A stretch of 64,000 bases of DNA from Balanoglossus misakiensis (taxonomy: Eukaryota; Hemichordata). The stretch is taken from contig CM082576.2 in assembly GCA_040954595.2 (NCBI GenBank), positions 11,098,001-11,162,000 of the forward strand, written 5' to 3'. This document shows positions 10,091 to 23,100 of the stretch, piece by piece. A model generated the notes under the pieces. The model was not told the origin of the DNA, did no database searches, and saw nothing but the letters and a program-made list of their open reading frames with translations. The translations under genes were made by a program, and so were the position numbers. Every line of letters starts with the position of its first letter. Position 1 is the first letter of the stretch.

Positions 10091-11583
10091 TAAGCTTACA
10101 AATAGCCTGAGATGTGACTTGAATATGCCCCCGTGGTTGGAATGTTATCGGTCGTTAAAAGTATAGTTATGAACCAAAATAGTGACTGTACATGCTGGTA
10201 AGCCTGTCCTGCTACGATAATATATATCCCTACGTTGAAAGCTGAATAAGTTGTTTGACTAGAAAATGTGAACCCCGGTTTGTACTTTGAAGCCCAAAAT
10301 TGTGGGTGTCGTTCCACTTTAAGCACATACTCACACCTGCAAGGTCAGTGTCTCTAGCAAGTTTCACCAAATTTGATTTTATCGATGTAATGACTTTTCG
10401 TGACATTGCTAGTAATTAGCAGTTAATTGAGACTATGTATATCCCATAGTACATTTGTTTCATAATCCGAACTGATTTACACATGATATTCATTGTGATT
10501 GAGCAAAATAAATGTTACTATCAAAATAGTTCATATTATCCCCAACATGTTGCAGAAAAAATAGGTATGACTATACAATTATTTTGGGCGTACACCTGAA
10601 ATCCAGGTTGGTGTTCAGTCATTGTATAAAATCAATGGTCATGTCATCATCCTGTGATCTGTATGTGTGATGCACTCTTAACATGATCATATTAAGCCAA
10701 ACTAAATCACAGTCAGTTGAAATCTCATTGTGTAGAAGACAAGTTGTTTGTGTGAAGAGAAATGACAAAGAACAGTGATGTGGTTCAAAGATTTACTCGA
10801 TAAAAATCAGTCAGATGAAAAAATACCATCTGAGGGTTAAGTTACATATTGTAATGCCAGCAGCCATACATTCCAAGGCATTAATTTGGTGGAGGGTTGT
10901 CCTGCATGCATTTACACGTAGTGAGTACATTCCTGGAAGAGAAAAATACATGGCAGATATATACTGGGAAATGCTCTACTTTTTATGCTAAAAATACCTT
11001 TGCAGTATTATCTGGCAGTAAGCACCTGGGCCTATCTATGACCTTTAAGGTCACATGATTGCACAGAGGTCAAAGTACCACACAGGCTGTGTTGACATGC
11101 CACATACTGAGTTCCTGGATAAGAATAAGAAACTGGTTGAAGAGCACACCTTTCTGGAAAAACTATCTCCCTGCAAGAAGATGTTATGATTTAAATATGA
11201 TTTACATGTACAACAGTCAGTCAGTATATATATATTCTACACAAATACAGGTACATCAACTATTATAATAATAATAATTACATCCATGATTAAAGATCAA
11301 TTAAAAAGGCATATTTATGAGTTCTTTTGTCATTATTTTGAGTTGTTTATTGAGACAGAGTCTAGTCTGACTTGAATGATCATTAAATCACTTTTCACCC
11401 TTTTATGTGTCAAGGGTACTTCATTCCGTGACACTGTACTATTGTTTGCACTCACTCCCACACACATAAACTTGGAGAAGAGCAAGACGCTGATTCTGTT
11501 CTGGATTCTTCCTCCTCCTCCTCCTCCTCCAGCTCCCCCTCCTCCTTAGTGAGGTGGTGATAATTTTCAAGCGACAGTCAGTG
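10091..11583. other. Intergenic and 3' flank of the zinc-finger gene
   Basis: No gene recognised. A CCTCCTCCTCCTCC tract near 11511-11545 lies just downstream of the zinc-finger stop codon and is probably in its 3' UTR. Confidence 0.4.
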
Positions 11584-12765
11584 CTAGGTCCTGCTTGCTC
11601 CGTGCGCCGCAAGGATGAGATGCGATGCAAAGTCATACTTATCGACGCAGACGTGGTTGCAGGCGTTACACCGAAAGGGGTTGGCCGAGTTGTGGCAGCC
11701 CATGTGTATAATGTACATCATGACGTCTTCAAAGCCGATGGCACAGTGGTGGCACCTGTGCGAATACTGGCCGTCCGAGTGTCTCTGCGACGGAAATGCG
11801 GTTTTGTGAGAGTTGTTCGTGGTGGTGGTGTGGACTTGGCGATACTGGTTGTTGCCGTCGACGCTGCCATTGCTGCTGCTGGTCCCCGACACAGCGTGGT
11901 GCCCGTTTTCGTGCTCTGAATTATGCGCACCGTCGCTCTCGGGGCTCGACAGAATGATTTCACCGTGCTCGGGCAGCTGCCTGGCTTCGGCCTCGCTCGA
12001 CCTGGAGGTGGCGGTGCTCACGGAGGGCGATGGGTGCAACTGAGGACTGGTGATACGCGCCTCGTTCTTGACGAAAAACGCCTGAGAGGCCGTCGACGTT
12101 TTCGGGTCGACGTGACGAAGGTGCGGACTGACCCGGTTGTTCAGCAGTCCCACGATGGTAGGTGCACCCACACTGGGTGCTGGTCGGTCCTGACTGTTGC
12201 TCGCGTTGACATCGCACACTGATTGATAGAAGCCCGGATGTCTTTCAGACGTGTGCGGCGTCGCCACCGACGACGTAGTCGTCGCCTCATGGTGGCTCGT
12301 CACCATGGCAACCTCTCCCGTCCTGCGATCGACAAGAGTCACCGGCGACACTTCCTCGGACCTGCTTTCGCTCGGCAAAGTGTACACGCTAGATATAACG
12401 GGCATCATGCCTATTCCGCAGTCTGCATCTGCCAAACTAGGTGCCCTCTTCTTCTTAACGTCACTACTTGGCATCTTTGTTGGATCCGATCTGACGTGTG
12501 CCGCGGGGGCTGCCTTGGTCGCCGCGCTCGCCTTCCGGCCTGGTCCGCTCTTTGCCGGGTACAGCCCGTGCCGACGTTTCATGTGGGTTGTGAGGGTGCT
12601 ATGCACCAGGGCTGAGTAGCTGCAGTACTGGCACTTGTAAGGTTTAATCCCATTATGTGTTTTGCGATGGTACCACATACTGCTGGGACTGTATGTCGTA
12701 TAACCACATTTCTCACAAGTTATCCTGGACGCAGGTAGCCTCGGCGTGATGACCGGTTGGTCCAT
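11584..12765 (-). CDS. C2H2 zinc-finger factor, Ikaros/Hunchback-type C-terminal fingers
   Basis: One long coding exon of 393 residues, probably a nuclear DNA-binding regulator. Finger 1 uses C17, C20, H33, H37 and finger 2 uses C45, C48, H61, H66. A low-complexity middle of about 265 residues rich in Ser, Thr and His follows. The C-terminal pair is C338, C341, H354, H358 and C366, C369, H382, H388. The segment MYIIHMGCHNSANPFRCNAC in that pair is the hallmark of the dimerisation fingers of Ikaros proteins, also shared by Hunchback. The ATG at 12765 lies four bases after an acceptor (TTACATTGCAG), so at least one 5' exon exists upstream and is probably non-coding. Only two N-terminal fingers are present, fewer than in vertebrate IKZF1-4, so I do not name it as a one-to-one orthologue. 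It is divergently arranged with the FRMD6-like gene. Confidence 0.8.
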   Translation of the reverse strand: MDQPVITPRLPASRITCEKCGYTTYSPSSMWYHRKTHNGIKPYKCQYCSYSALVHSTLTTHMKRRHGLYPAKSGPGRKASAATKAAPAAHVRSDPTKMPSSDVKKKRAPSLADADCGIGMMPVISSVYTLPSESRSEEVSPVTLVDRRTGEVAMVTSHHEATTTSSVATPHTSERHPGFYQSVCDVNASNSQDRPAPSVGAPTIVGLLNNRVSPHLRHVDPKTSTASQAFFVKNEARITSPQLHPSPSVSTATSRSSEAEARQLPEHGEIILSSPESDGAHNSEHENGHHAVSGTSSSNGSVDGNNQYRQVHTTTTNNSHKTAFPSQRHSDGQYSHRCHHCAIGFEDVMMYIIHMGCHNSANPFRCNACNHVCVDKYDFASHLILAAHGASRT

Positions 12766-12769
12766 ACTT

Positions 12770-14142
12770 CTGCAATGTAATGAAAATGAAAGAATATTCG
12801 AATAGCATTAGTGTTTTTATAATTCCTTTGTTCGGCCATCTCAAACACCCTTTTACAGTCATCACTGAAAATTGGCACTATAAAATATCGTTGCAGATAG
12901 ATCATTAGTCTTCCCTGTTTATAATGAAATAGGGAAGTAGTCGACTTTTCTCCTTTCTATTGCTCAACCGATCGACAATTGAACACCAACCCGGTACACT
13001 GCTACGTACGGTATACAAAGGTTCGGTATACAGTTGTGAAAACAAACGCCCATTGTGTACAAGGTTTGTTTATCAAAGGAGTGTATGGACATTTCATGCA
13101 GGACTCATTTATAGCCGTGGTGAAGATGACGTTCATTCCACTCACCGTCACCTCGGTAATGCTGCCACAGGCAAATTTGCAAGTGGCGATTTGACTGAGA
13201 TGACCTTCGCTCCCATAACACTAACAGGCTCAGTGTGATTCCTGCGCCTGTGGTACATGTATATTATAGTCATCATCTCTGTACAGTGTGCTACCAATGC
13301 ATGTATCAAATGATTACACGTGGATGTGTAAACGTGCCTCACAATCCGTTCAGGAAACAGAGCTGGAAGACACACTAGATATGGACTTACATTGTGCGAT
13401 TTCCTCTTCAAATGTGCGTACCCCAGACTACATCCACTACGAACAACATCATTTAACCTTCTGCACCGCCATGATAACAAGTCAACGTTTCTATTCATTG
13501 CCTCCAGCGGGCGCTCGTGGACGGAATGATACGACGCGTGGTAGAGTGTATTTTTTAAAAAATAAATTGTGAAATCTTCTTAGTTCTAGCACACGCTGAA
13601 ACAATCCAACTTCTCGGTTCGTTGCAGGCTATTTCAATATAAGTTTTAAATAAACATGATTGAAATTTAATGGTCAGAAGTGGAACTCGGAGTGACTGAA
13701 GAAGTTTACTACTGCAGTTTTTTTCTACCTTTAGCAATCTTGATGGAGACTAACTTTAGTCTCAGTGGTGTTGTTAAAATTCTGAGGTTCTGAAACTTCG
13801 GAGGGCTCTGACTCAGAGGGCTCTGAAAAGTCAACTCTACCTGTTTGCATGTAATTTTACAAGGTAATCAACGATCTATTACACTTTTTGCACCGCGATG
13901 TTCAAGAAAGCAGACGGTGGTGGGACAGTGGTCGACTTTTACGGAATAGCGCCAGCAACGTTCTCTTTGCTACTGTCTCCTTCGCAGACGCCAACGCGAA
14001 CGCACTTGGGAGGATAAAACTCCAGCAGCTTGCTAACGTGGGACGACGGACGCGGACGGCAACAGCTTGCTGGATCGTAATTTTACCCGAGGCTCGCATT
14101 CCGTCCGTCCAGGAAAATTTATGCAGTCAACAAGGTACAACG
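12770..14142. other. Divergent intergenic region and 5' leaders
   Basis: Lies between the zinc-finger gene and FRMD6, both transcribed outward. It should hold the 5' exon(s) of the zinc-finger gene and the FRMD6 promoter and leader. GC content rises near 13900-14110. The open frame from 13888 runs in frame into the FRMD6 start but has no domain character and is treated as leader. Confidence 0.45.
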
Positions 14143-17100
14143 ATGTCTTCAGATGACAACCACAATGTGTCACCGAAATATGGATCAAGTTTTAAGGTAA
14201 AGTTTTAAGTGGGCGCGGACGTCTGTTACTAACGTCTCAGCGTTTGAACTGTGTGTGGTGTGTATCATATGATGGCACCTTGTTGAACTGTAAGTGACTG
14301 TGTGATGTGGTAGGGTGGATATACCGAAGGTGTTATTTAAAATGGATGATAATACTTATCATTTGTAAACAAATTCCTGAAGTCAACTCACAATAAAGAC
14401 TGAAAATCACGGCGTCTCTCGGCCAGGTTCACAGAGGCCCCAAAGTTCAACCGGTGACCCAAACTACACAGTGCACGGACCAGTGCAGTACGCTGATTGC
14501 CAAATCGGTCGACGTACTGGTACTGTGGTACGTACACCAGATTATGTGTAAATCGTGTGGTTTGGGTTTTGTGACTGAATAGTCTAGCAAACCACCAACA
14601 CGGTCCCTCTAAGTAACGCCAAACGCTGTCACATGTGATTATGATAATAATGTCAATTTCCATGGCAACTGCATCGCGTCGGTGATGATGTGTACGTATC
14701 AAGACGGCACATAAAAAGTTAAAAACTACAAATGTAATTTTGAGCATACTAATTATTTTCTAGCATAAACGAGCGGTGACAAGATTAACCGGGGGTTTGT
14801 GTCAAACTATTGAAGCAAACCAAAAGGGAAAAAGTTTTTATTATTTATATTTATGTAAATAATAGACGATCAGTTGATGAACTCAAAAAGTTGTACTAAG
14901 ACTTTTCAAGTGTAAGGGAAAATGATTCATTGAAATGTAAGCTTTTATTTGTTCAAGTTAACTCTGATGCTGGTATTCGGCAGTATTAATTAATTGAGGA
15001 ATATTTTATTACTCTCATGACCTCTGTTTTTGTGAAGGTCTTTGGTGTACTTGCTTTTAAAGCATATGTGAGAAAGCTGTAAAGCATTAAAAAATGTAAG
15101 GAATGAAGTAGAATAATTTCTTGATCTGGAAAAATATATTGCCAGCCTTCTAGGCCAGGTATGGCTGGAGAGAAATTTGAAATCTCTGTCTTCTATCCCC
15201 ATTCTTCAGGGAAAAGTCGAGTGACTGTACTAAGAAGTGACATCTTAGCCCCATAGCAGCCTTAGTTGCTTGATGATAGATGTTGCCTGGAAGGCAAACG
15301 TATCTATGACAACTGACTGTAGCAGAGGCCTAGGCTACAGACCCCCCCCCCCTACATTCTTCTGTACATGTACCATGTGACGCCATCATAACATGGAGAG
15401 TGGAGGTATTGAAAAAAAAAACTTGCAGCCACTTAAATAATATTCAGCCTTCATTGCAAGCGTTCTTCACACATACAGACAGAGGTGACACCACAGCAGT
15501 GATAACGTCATCAACATACCCGGAGTGACTACATGTATTAGAGTCAGAAAGTCTTCCAAGCATTCAACCGTGGAAGAAATTGTAATGGCCTGTGAACACA
15601 TATACAGCGCGCATTGGCTATTGTGACTGCTTGAAATCTCATACATTCATAGCCCTGTGGATCTGCCCCTTTGTCGGGACTAATTTGCATAAGAAGAGAA
15701 AGGGGGTGGGGGACATACCTGTGTGCATTGAAGGGGTGTGCAAACACTTTCGACACTTTCTGAACTCTTCTTCTGATGCTAAAATAAGGAAGAATCTCAT
15801 AAACTTATTAGCTTTATTTTGTGTGACTTTAGCAATGAACATTGTGCATTCTCAGAAAGGGGGGTTAGGGGCGGTCATCTTTGGCCATCGTTGTAAACAA
15901 GCCATGATGTCCACCCATCCCCTCTCTCCCCATGCACCCCCTCACATCACCCTCATACCACCCTCTTGACACATATTATGTGGTTTGGTCAGAAGTGTTG
16001 CCCTGTTTTTGTCCCCCGCGCCGTGGTTGTATTTGCAAGGCAATTCACTACCCACAGAAAACTGTATTGATGGAGGCATCTTTCTTTTGTGCGGGCAAAG
16101 AAAAGATTTTCTGCCGGCCACGAACCGGAGCTATACAGAGAGTGTGCCGGCGGTGAATAGCCTAATAGTTGTTGGACCTTGGATGTCTGAACAGTTTCTG
16201 CGTTTCTGTTGAGATAGTTATGTAAGTGGCGTTTTGCCGGCTTTCAACGGAGGAGCGAGCGGAAAATTGGGAGGCATGGATGAGAGGTGGAACGGTTATT
16301 AAGGCAACCGGTTGTGAATTCAGTGGCAGCTGATGCTCTCTGGGTTTTGTGTTGTTGTTGTTTTCATGGACCCACATGTCTGGCAGGTGAAGTTACTGTA
16401 GGACTTAAATTAGGGTGGAATCATCCAGTTGTCTTTCCTCAAGGTAGGTATAGACCATGAGCAGGCACATCTTGTCTGGCAAGTTTATACCACCAATTTT
16501 ATTTTAAAGAATGATACAGTTCCTCTTTGCTGGTAGTCTTAATTAATTGTTGGTCACTTCACAGCTGTTTGGCCAGTCTGCCTTTGTTGCGTGTCGGACA
16601 AAGGGGATGTAAGTAACACAGGGGCACAATTCGGTCAGACTGCTTAAATTTTTCGGAAGAAGAAAACAGAAGAGTACAACGGTCGTTGTTGGTGGGTGTG
16701 GGTGTGTTGGAGTACTTTAAATGCATACAGTGGACATAGTTTAGTTTTGTTTACCCGATAAACCCGGTATGCATTGCCATCACCCCCCTTTCAAGTCCAA
16801 CAATGGATTGCAACGTATGTGTATATACACTTCATGTTGGAGTTTAGTGCAAGCCTAGAATTCAAAAGACTTCTAACGGAAACAGTCTTCCGGGCAAACT
16901 GTTTTTTTTTTGTATTCTGCAAATAGCTCAAAGTGTTTCCACTTGTTGCTCCGTGTCTTGTCTGTGCGTCCGGTTGTGTGTCGGAAAAAAAAATGGGAGT
17001 GATGATGTAATTGTGTTATTGGATTCCCTGTGTGAGTGGGGTATGTTTGGTATTGCCTTTGTGTTCTGGAATCTGCTAATTACTCCATACTCCATCTCCC

Positions 17101-20100
17101 TGGCCGCCACCACCAATGAACACTTGCCCGTGGCTCACTGGATGCATGCGCGCACGGGTCTTCGGGTCTGATTGTAATGCTAATAACTGTCACTAAAGTT
17201 TTGATAATGGTCACACACGACAGTTTCATAGCGTGAGAATCAAATTTTAGGCACACAATCAAACGTGATCAAGTACATACATGTATCAAATTCTAAAAGT
17301 CGCGCTTTGTTTTGCCTCTTTTCATGTAATTGGATTTATTTGTTTTAGCAATTTAAAATCAATTTGGTCGATTCTTTCATGGCATGTGGTAGGCTGTTTG
17401 TGTGAACTGATCAGACTATACTTGTACAATATGAAGATGAATACTGTTCAAGTATGTGTAACTTCTTGATACATAGACACTTAAAGAAAACCTAGCTTTT
17501 GAGCTGGGAATGAGAAATTGTGCAGATAGACGTGTTGGCCTGTTGGCAAATCAACAGTCCTGTTTAATTTTATGTACCATACAAGTACAGCCATGTCCAC
17601 TAAGTGGCCATGCACTGCAGTCCCTCCATGGTGGAGGGACTGGCCCTCCAAGGTGGAGGGAATGTGGTAACCAGGAGAAACAGAAGTGGTGTAATCTGGT
17701 AGCACCTATCTCTTCCCTTGTCAATAATTCACTTGACAATATTATTGGACGTAAACAAGTTCATTGATAGTGCCCACCTGTAATTCAAGTTTTTCATTGT
17801 GACAAGCGTGGGCATTGTAATTGTTGTACATGTAGAAGGTTGTAATGACAGCTCTAGTGTCTATTCTCATGCAAACCATGATGTAACCACGTGTACTAAC
17901 ATGTGCGGATCATCGGAATGTCTGGTTTCATATCCTTATTTATAATAAAAAATCTATCGATCAGCCACTCCCCAGAAATTCGTCTGTTGCCTCGAATAAT
18001 ATCGTTAACATGATGACAATGTTTTTGTTGAAGAAGGTTCATGTTGCCAGGAATTTCCTTTTCTATTTTCTAGACTTTCGTGGTATGTTTATTTGCATGC
18101 CCGTATCTCTGTCCAACCTCGGTCAGCAAAAACACAGTTTGCTCGAAATCAGTGACATCAACCGAGGATAAATTGATTGAAAAAAGTGCAGTGTCATGAT
18201 TTATCTATGTATTAATGATAAGTTATAACACGTATAAATCCCTGATGGTGTGTATAACTTCCTTGATTATTGTGAATGAAACAGCATTTAATAATGTCCA
18301 ATGATCTGTTATAACAAGTCCTATATTGCTAATGTTAGAATTTTCTGTTCAGAGGCATAGAACTGAAAATTTGCAAACAATCTCCTCTGTTTGATTTAGT
18401 TAGATTTCATCAGATGTTAGTGTCATCTTATCACTCTAATCCATGGGCGAAGATTTTATCTTCAAGACCTTTGGATGTTTTTCCAACTTCTTTTCAGATC
18501 TCAAATTTTACAGTACTGAAAGATAAGAGAGTCCACTGGGTTGCTTGGAGACTACTGTAGTAGGTATTGGATATAAGTAACTAAAATGGCTGCCTGATTG
18601 CTAGTGTTTATGCAACTGATACCTACTTTCAGCTATGCCAATAACCTTTCTGACCCCTCTGTTCCGTGAACATTGCTCACTAAACCACGGATATCCAGGC
18701 TATTTCTTCGGTCAATCCAGAAAACTTCGGGTCCGGTAGTCACTGCTGCTCCTGCAGTAAAAAAAAGGACAGCGCTCGCTCGCAGGAAATTGGCTATCAG
18801 GTTTTGTGTTGCCACACTCAAGATGATGGAAGTAAATTGAGCATTAAAACAATTGAAGTTCTGCAAGAGATAAAAACTACTTTACTGCATCGTGTACGGT
18901 GTAAGCATATTTTAATAATTCACTCATTGCATTCAGGTGAATTGCCAGTGTGTCAAACAGGAAATGTTCACTTCAGGTACTTAGCTTTCATTTAAATCTC
19001 CTTGATTGCTGTAAGCTGGGTTTTTCAAAGAAAACAGGAATAATACTTAGCGGCAGTTTGTGGAATTTGGATAACGTGGGTTGTTGAGTTGTTTGGTTCC
19101 TGTCTGGTGTATCAACCTCAGCCCCCCCCCCTCCCCGACCCTCCCCCCCCAGTGAGATATTTTGTTCTTCGTATTAATTGCCAACCAAAGTGAATTAGCC
19201 TTCCAATGCATCACTGTAACAGCCATAAAGTTAAAGTTATGTGTGCGACAAAGTAGTTGTCTAAAACTTGAAAACTTTGTTTTCTTCCAAAGCTGCTGTG
19301 AGCTAGCATGATGTACATGTGAGTATTTCATCAGCTAGAGAGCCATTGCAACGCTTGGGTTATCCTGAATGCATATAGATAATGTTCTGTTGACGCAGGG
19401 CACACTGAGAGTGAGACAGTATAAAGCACGACTCTAGCGTTTTCTATCATCATCATCATTGAGCAACAAAACCACACATAGGCTAAATAAGCGAAACCTT
19501 CAGATTTTCGTCATTATAATGGTGGTACAGAAGTTTTACTGTTATGATGTATGGTGAAAGCAACAGGTTTTTGATGCAGGTAATTGTGACTCAACCAGTT
19601 CAACTCTCCTTTCCTCACAAAGTTTGCCAAAAAATGTCATCGTCTGAATCGACTCCAATGGAAACCAGTGCCAACTCATGCCCCCTTGGTTTCCTTTCAA
19701 AATAGTAGTAGCCACAATGCAGGCATGTAATGACTGTGGTTTGACACAGACCTGCTTTTTATGGCTCATTAATCGTAGGGTGTAAATCAGAACTGCATCC
19801 TGTTGTTAAACTCCAACAAAAGTCTGCAGTTTAATCGACTGATTCTGCCAGGAAAGATCAGTTTCCATAGAAACATAGTTGCCTGACCTTTTATCATTAC
19901 GGGTTACCTATACCTTTATTATCTTCATCAGTAACAAGTGAAGTGCCTCTTGTCCTTTGATAAACATGGGTCATAAAAATGCCATGTTTTTTTGAAATTT
20001 AGGAGAATATTACACTTATCTTCATGCAACCATTGTGGCTATGATAGGGTTGGCAGTCAGAAATGAAATCATACTCGTTTCATGTTTAACTTGCTGATGT

Positions 20101-23100
20101 AGATGTGACATGTTCATATCTGGGAAACAATTCAAATTTGAAAGCTATTTTAGTCACACTCATGGAAAAAGATACATGCAGTGAAACTTTCTATCACAAG
20201 AAATGTCACGCTACGTACATTGTACATGTGACCAAAAGCAAGTTTTTAAACACCGGCGATGATATAGATTTGTAGCTACAGTGGCTTTACGTTGTAAACT
20301 TTTCTAATAATGGCAGTTACTTGCACTCAGTTTGTATTGTGAGGCTTCAGCTTAGTGACCAAACAATCTTGATGCTTGCTTTGAAATTTCTTTAGTGAGT
20401 GTCTGTGTGTTTCCAGTGCTACTTTGTGAACTGTTACACATCTGCCACCAGTTTGACCAACGGCTCAGGCTCTGGGCGCAAACTTTTTTGATGTTTTCTG
20501 CAGCATGCACAAGCTCTTCTGAGGCGGTAGCAAGAATGAAATAAAACGAGGGAGGGATGACGTCACTCTCGTGTTGCAACTGGGTGATGAAATGGATCTC
20601 TCCAGCAGCAGAGATACGCAGCGGCATTCCGCAAACCCCAGGAGAAGATCTAGACTTGTCAGTTTGTGTTCAGTAAAAATGTGAACAGAGCCAGTGTTTG
20701 GGAGCTCAGATACAAACCTGCCTGCGTAGGGGTGCCCACTGCCCCGTGAAAGATCTCCCAAGGGGGGTAGGAAATTTTCTCACTGGAAGCGCTTCGGTCT
20801 TTTTTACAAACCTGTCTGCATACAGTGGCAAGTGAATAAATCTCTTTTTGTCTGGTGAATTTTATTAGCTCCTCGAGGGAAACTGGGTCAGGTCGCGGCG
20901 GTGTCCTGTCCTCATTTGACAGAAATCAGAGTGCAGGTATCTGGGGTGTCCCTTAGCCTGGGTCCCCCTACTGAGATAATGACCACGACCATGATGGATC
21001 TACCATCTCCAGTTTAGATAAACAGAGTCGAATTTCAAACGGAGGATGCGCTAAGCCGTTACACGACTATTTCAAATTGCTGAGGCTTTGTGGGTAAGTC
21101 TCGGAGTCTTACAGTTACTGGGCCAGCGGCACTTCACTTTGGAAATTCTTTTCAGGTTTTTTTTTTTGCAGTGTGGTTTTCTTAAGTGGCATAATATCAG
21201 GAGATTGGTGGAAACAATTACTTATTCAGCTATCAACACAGCAGGTACTGCTGATGAAGTGTGAAATCGGGATTGTGTGTGTGATGGACTTGCCAATGCT
21301 TCCACAAGTGGGATGTTTCTAGTTCATTGAACTCCATGCATCTGTGTTAATTGTCAAGTGTGATAATTTGGTGATAGTGTTAGAGCACTGATACTGGTGC
21401 AATGGCTGTAGAAGGTGGATCCAGTGTGCAAGTAGTACCAGTTATGCCACGGCAAAAGTGCGGAACAGAAAGTAATTGCAGCACACTTGAAGAAGCATTA
21501 GACCAACTTCCACTGAGTGTCCCACTCTACTTCCTAGGTTTCCTAGCTCTTCCAGCTGCACAGCTTTTAAAATTGTTTCCTGACCAGTGAAAAAGTTTTG
21601 TATGTACCCATCATGACCACTTTAACCAGTGGTCTGCTGGTCTCAAACGAAACTTTGCGACCAACAGGAATATTTGAACAGTAGTTAATGGCATCATCAA
21701 ATAACTGCTGCGGTTTGTGATCATTGTACATGTACATTGTATACACACACTGCCAGCTTGTATATTTACAAGTGTAGCCAAGTGAGACTGCGATGGCAAC
21801 GGGTGAATAAGTGACACCACTCTTCTGTTTTTCCAGTGACAAATTATCCCATACATTTTGTATTATTCTTGTTTTACTTTCCATGCACAGTATGTACCAA
21901 CAACAGGTTTCACTTGATGCAGCACGTATGACGTACACTACACATGTATGTGCTGAATCAAGTGAGGCTATTCTTAATAATGTTCTTCTTGTTTGTTAAT
22001 TGTAACAAGTCAGATGAGAATGCTTACTCAATACATGTGCAATGCCAATAAAGTGATACTTTACAGGGAAGTTCTTCAGGAATTTGGTCAAGAAACTGCA
22101 CAAAATATCCAAAAGTTCAAGATTGTAAAGCTTAATCAGAGAAAAAGCTGTCCCACACAGCAGAATTTTCACCATTGTCTGCAACCTCTGTATTTGACAG
22201 TTTTTTGCGCTATACCCAGAGATCTGATTGTTTCCGCTCTTTTTTTCCTTCCAGAAATTTCTCGCTCGTAGAAGGTTGTCAACGCAGTCGGTTTCATCGC
22301 TGTCCACCGTGGGTGACAGCGAGTACAGCATGTCTGCCAGTGGTAGACCGTTGATGCACCGGAAAAAGTTTGTCAACGTGGTGCTCCCGACGCAAGAAGA
22401 AACCCAAATAGAAACCGAGGTGAGTTGTTGGGCCGGAAAAGCCCCATCCTGCTGGAATACCTTTTAATTGGCTTTTCCGCTCTGTAATCCAAGATCATCA
22501 TGAGTCAAGTTTCTTTCCTGTACTTCCTTGATTTCGCCAAGGAGATGCCAGTGTGTTTTCTTGGAAAAATACTTTTGGGGAAGTTTGACTTCCGGACCTG
22601 TTCACCCCCATTTACATGTAAATGAGTCCAACGCTAGCAGCGTGGAAACTGAAAACCAATAGAATTCTTACTTAAAAGTATGACCTGGTTCCCTAAGACA
22701 TTGTGTATTGGATGGTTCTGCAGTGTGCTGCATGTATTCCACAAGTGCTCAACTTGCTCGGCTGTCTGTTTTCAATCAGTGGGAATGTGGGCAAAAGCGG
22801 AAATGCAGGAATGGGATCCATTTTTGATGAGGGTAAATTGCCATGAATAATTAACACACACTTTATTATTTCATGAGCCTTTGAAATATTTAAGGATCAA
22901 TGTCAGCCTTGAGAGTTTTATAGTTTTTTAAACCTACTAGTCTGAGTACCGTAATCTCAGAGTTTACAGGTTACCCCAGGACAGAGTTTTTGATCAGTGT
23001 GTCACGGACCGTGTTCCCATTTGCACAGACATTGCAAAATGTGCAGCTGTGTGCTCAGACTGCCCGATACGGTTTGATAGTGTTTACATCATGTTATAAA

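Larger units (their letters stand above)
14197..22254 (+). other. FRMD6 intron 1
   Basis: 8-kb intron with no supported gene. It contains poly-C tracts near 15342 and 19125, a pair of short hairpins at 17620-17663, and the candidate alternative first exon at 21402. Remaining open frames are short and lack recognisable domains. Confidence 0.6.

Noticed and set aside
11554-12619. Plus-strand ORFs opposite the zinc-finger exon
   Set aside because: They are shadows of the minus-strand reading frame, which carries four complete C2H2 fingers.
13888-14142. N-terminal extension of FRMD6 starting at 13888
   Set aside because: In frame, but with no domain character and in a GC-rich leader; the start at 14143 is just before the exon end and gives a normal-length N-terminus.
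21996-22376. 126-codon minus-strand ORF overlapping FRMD6 exon 2
   Set aside because: Antisense to a coding exon, no recognisable motif.
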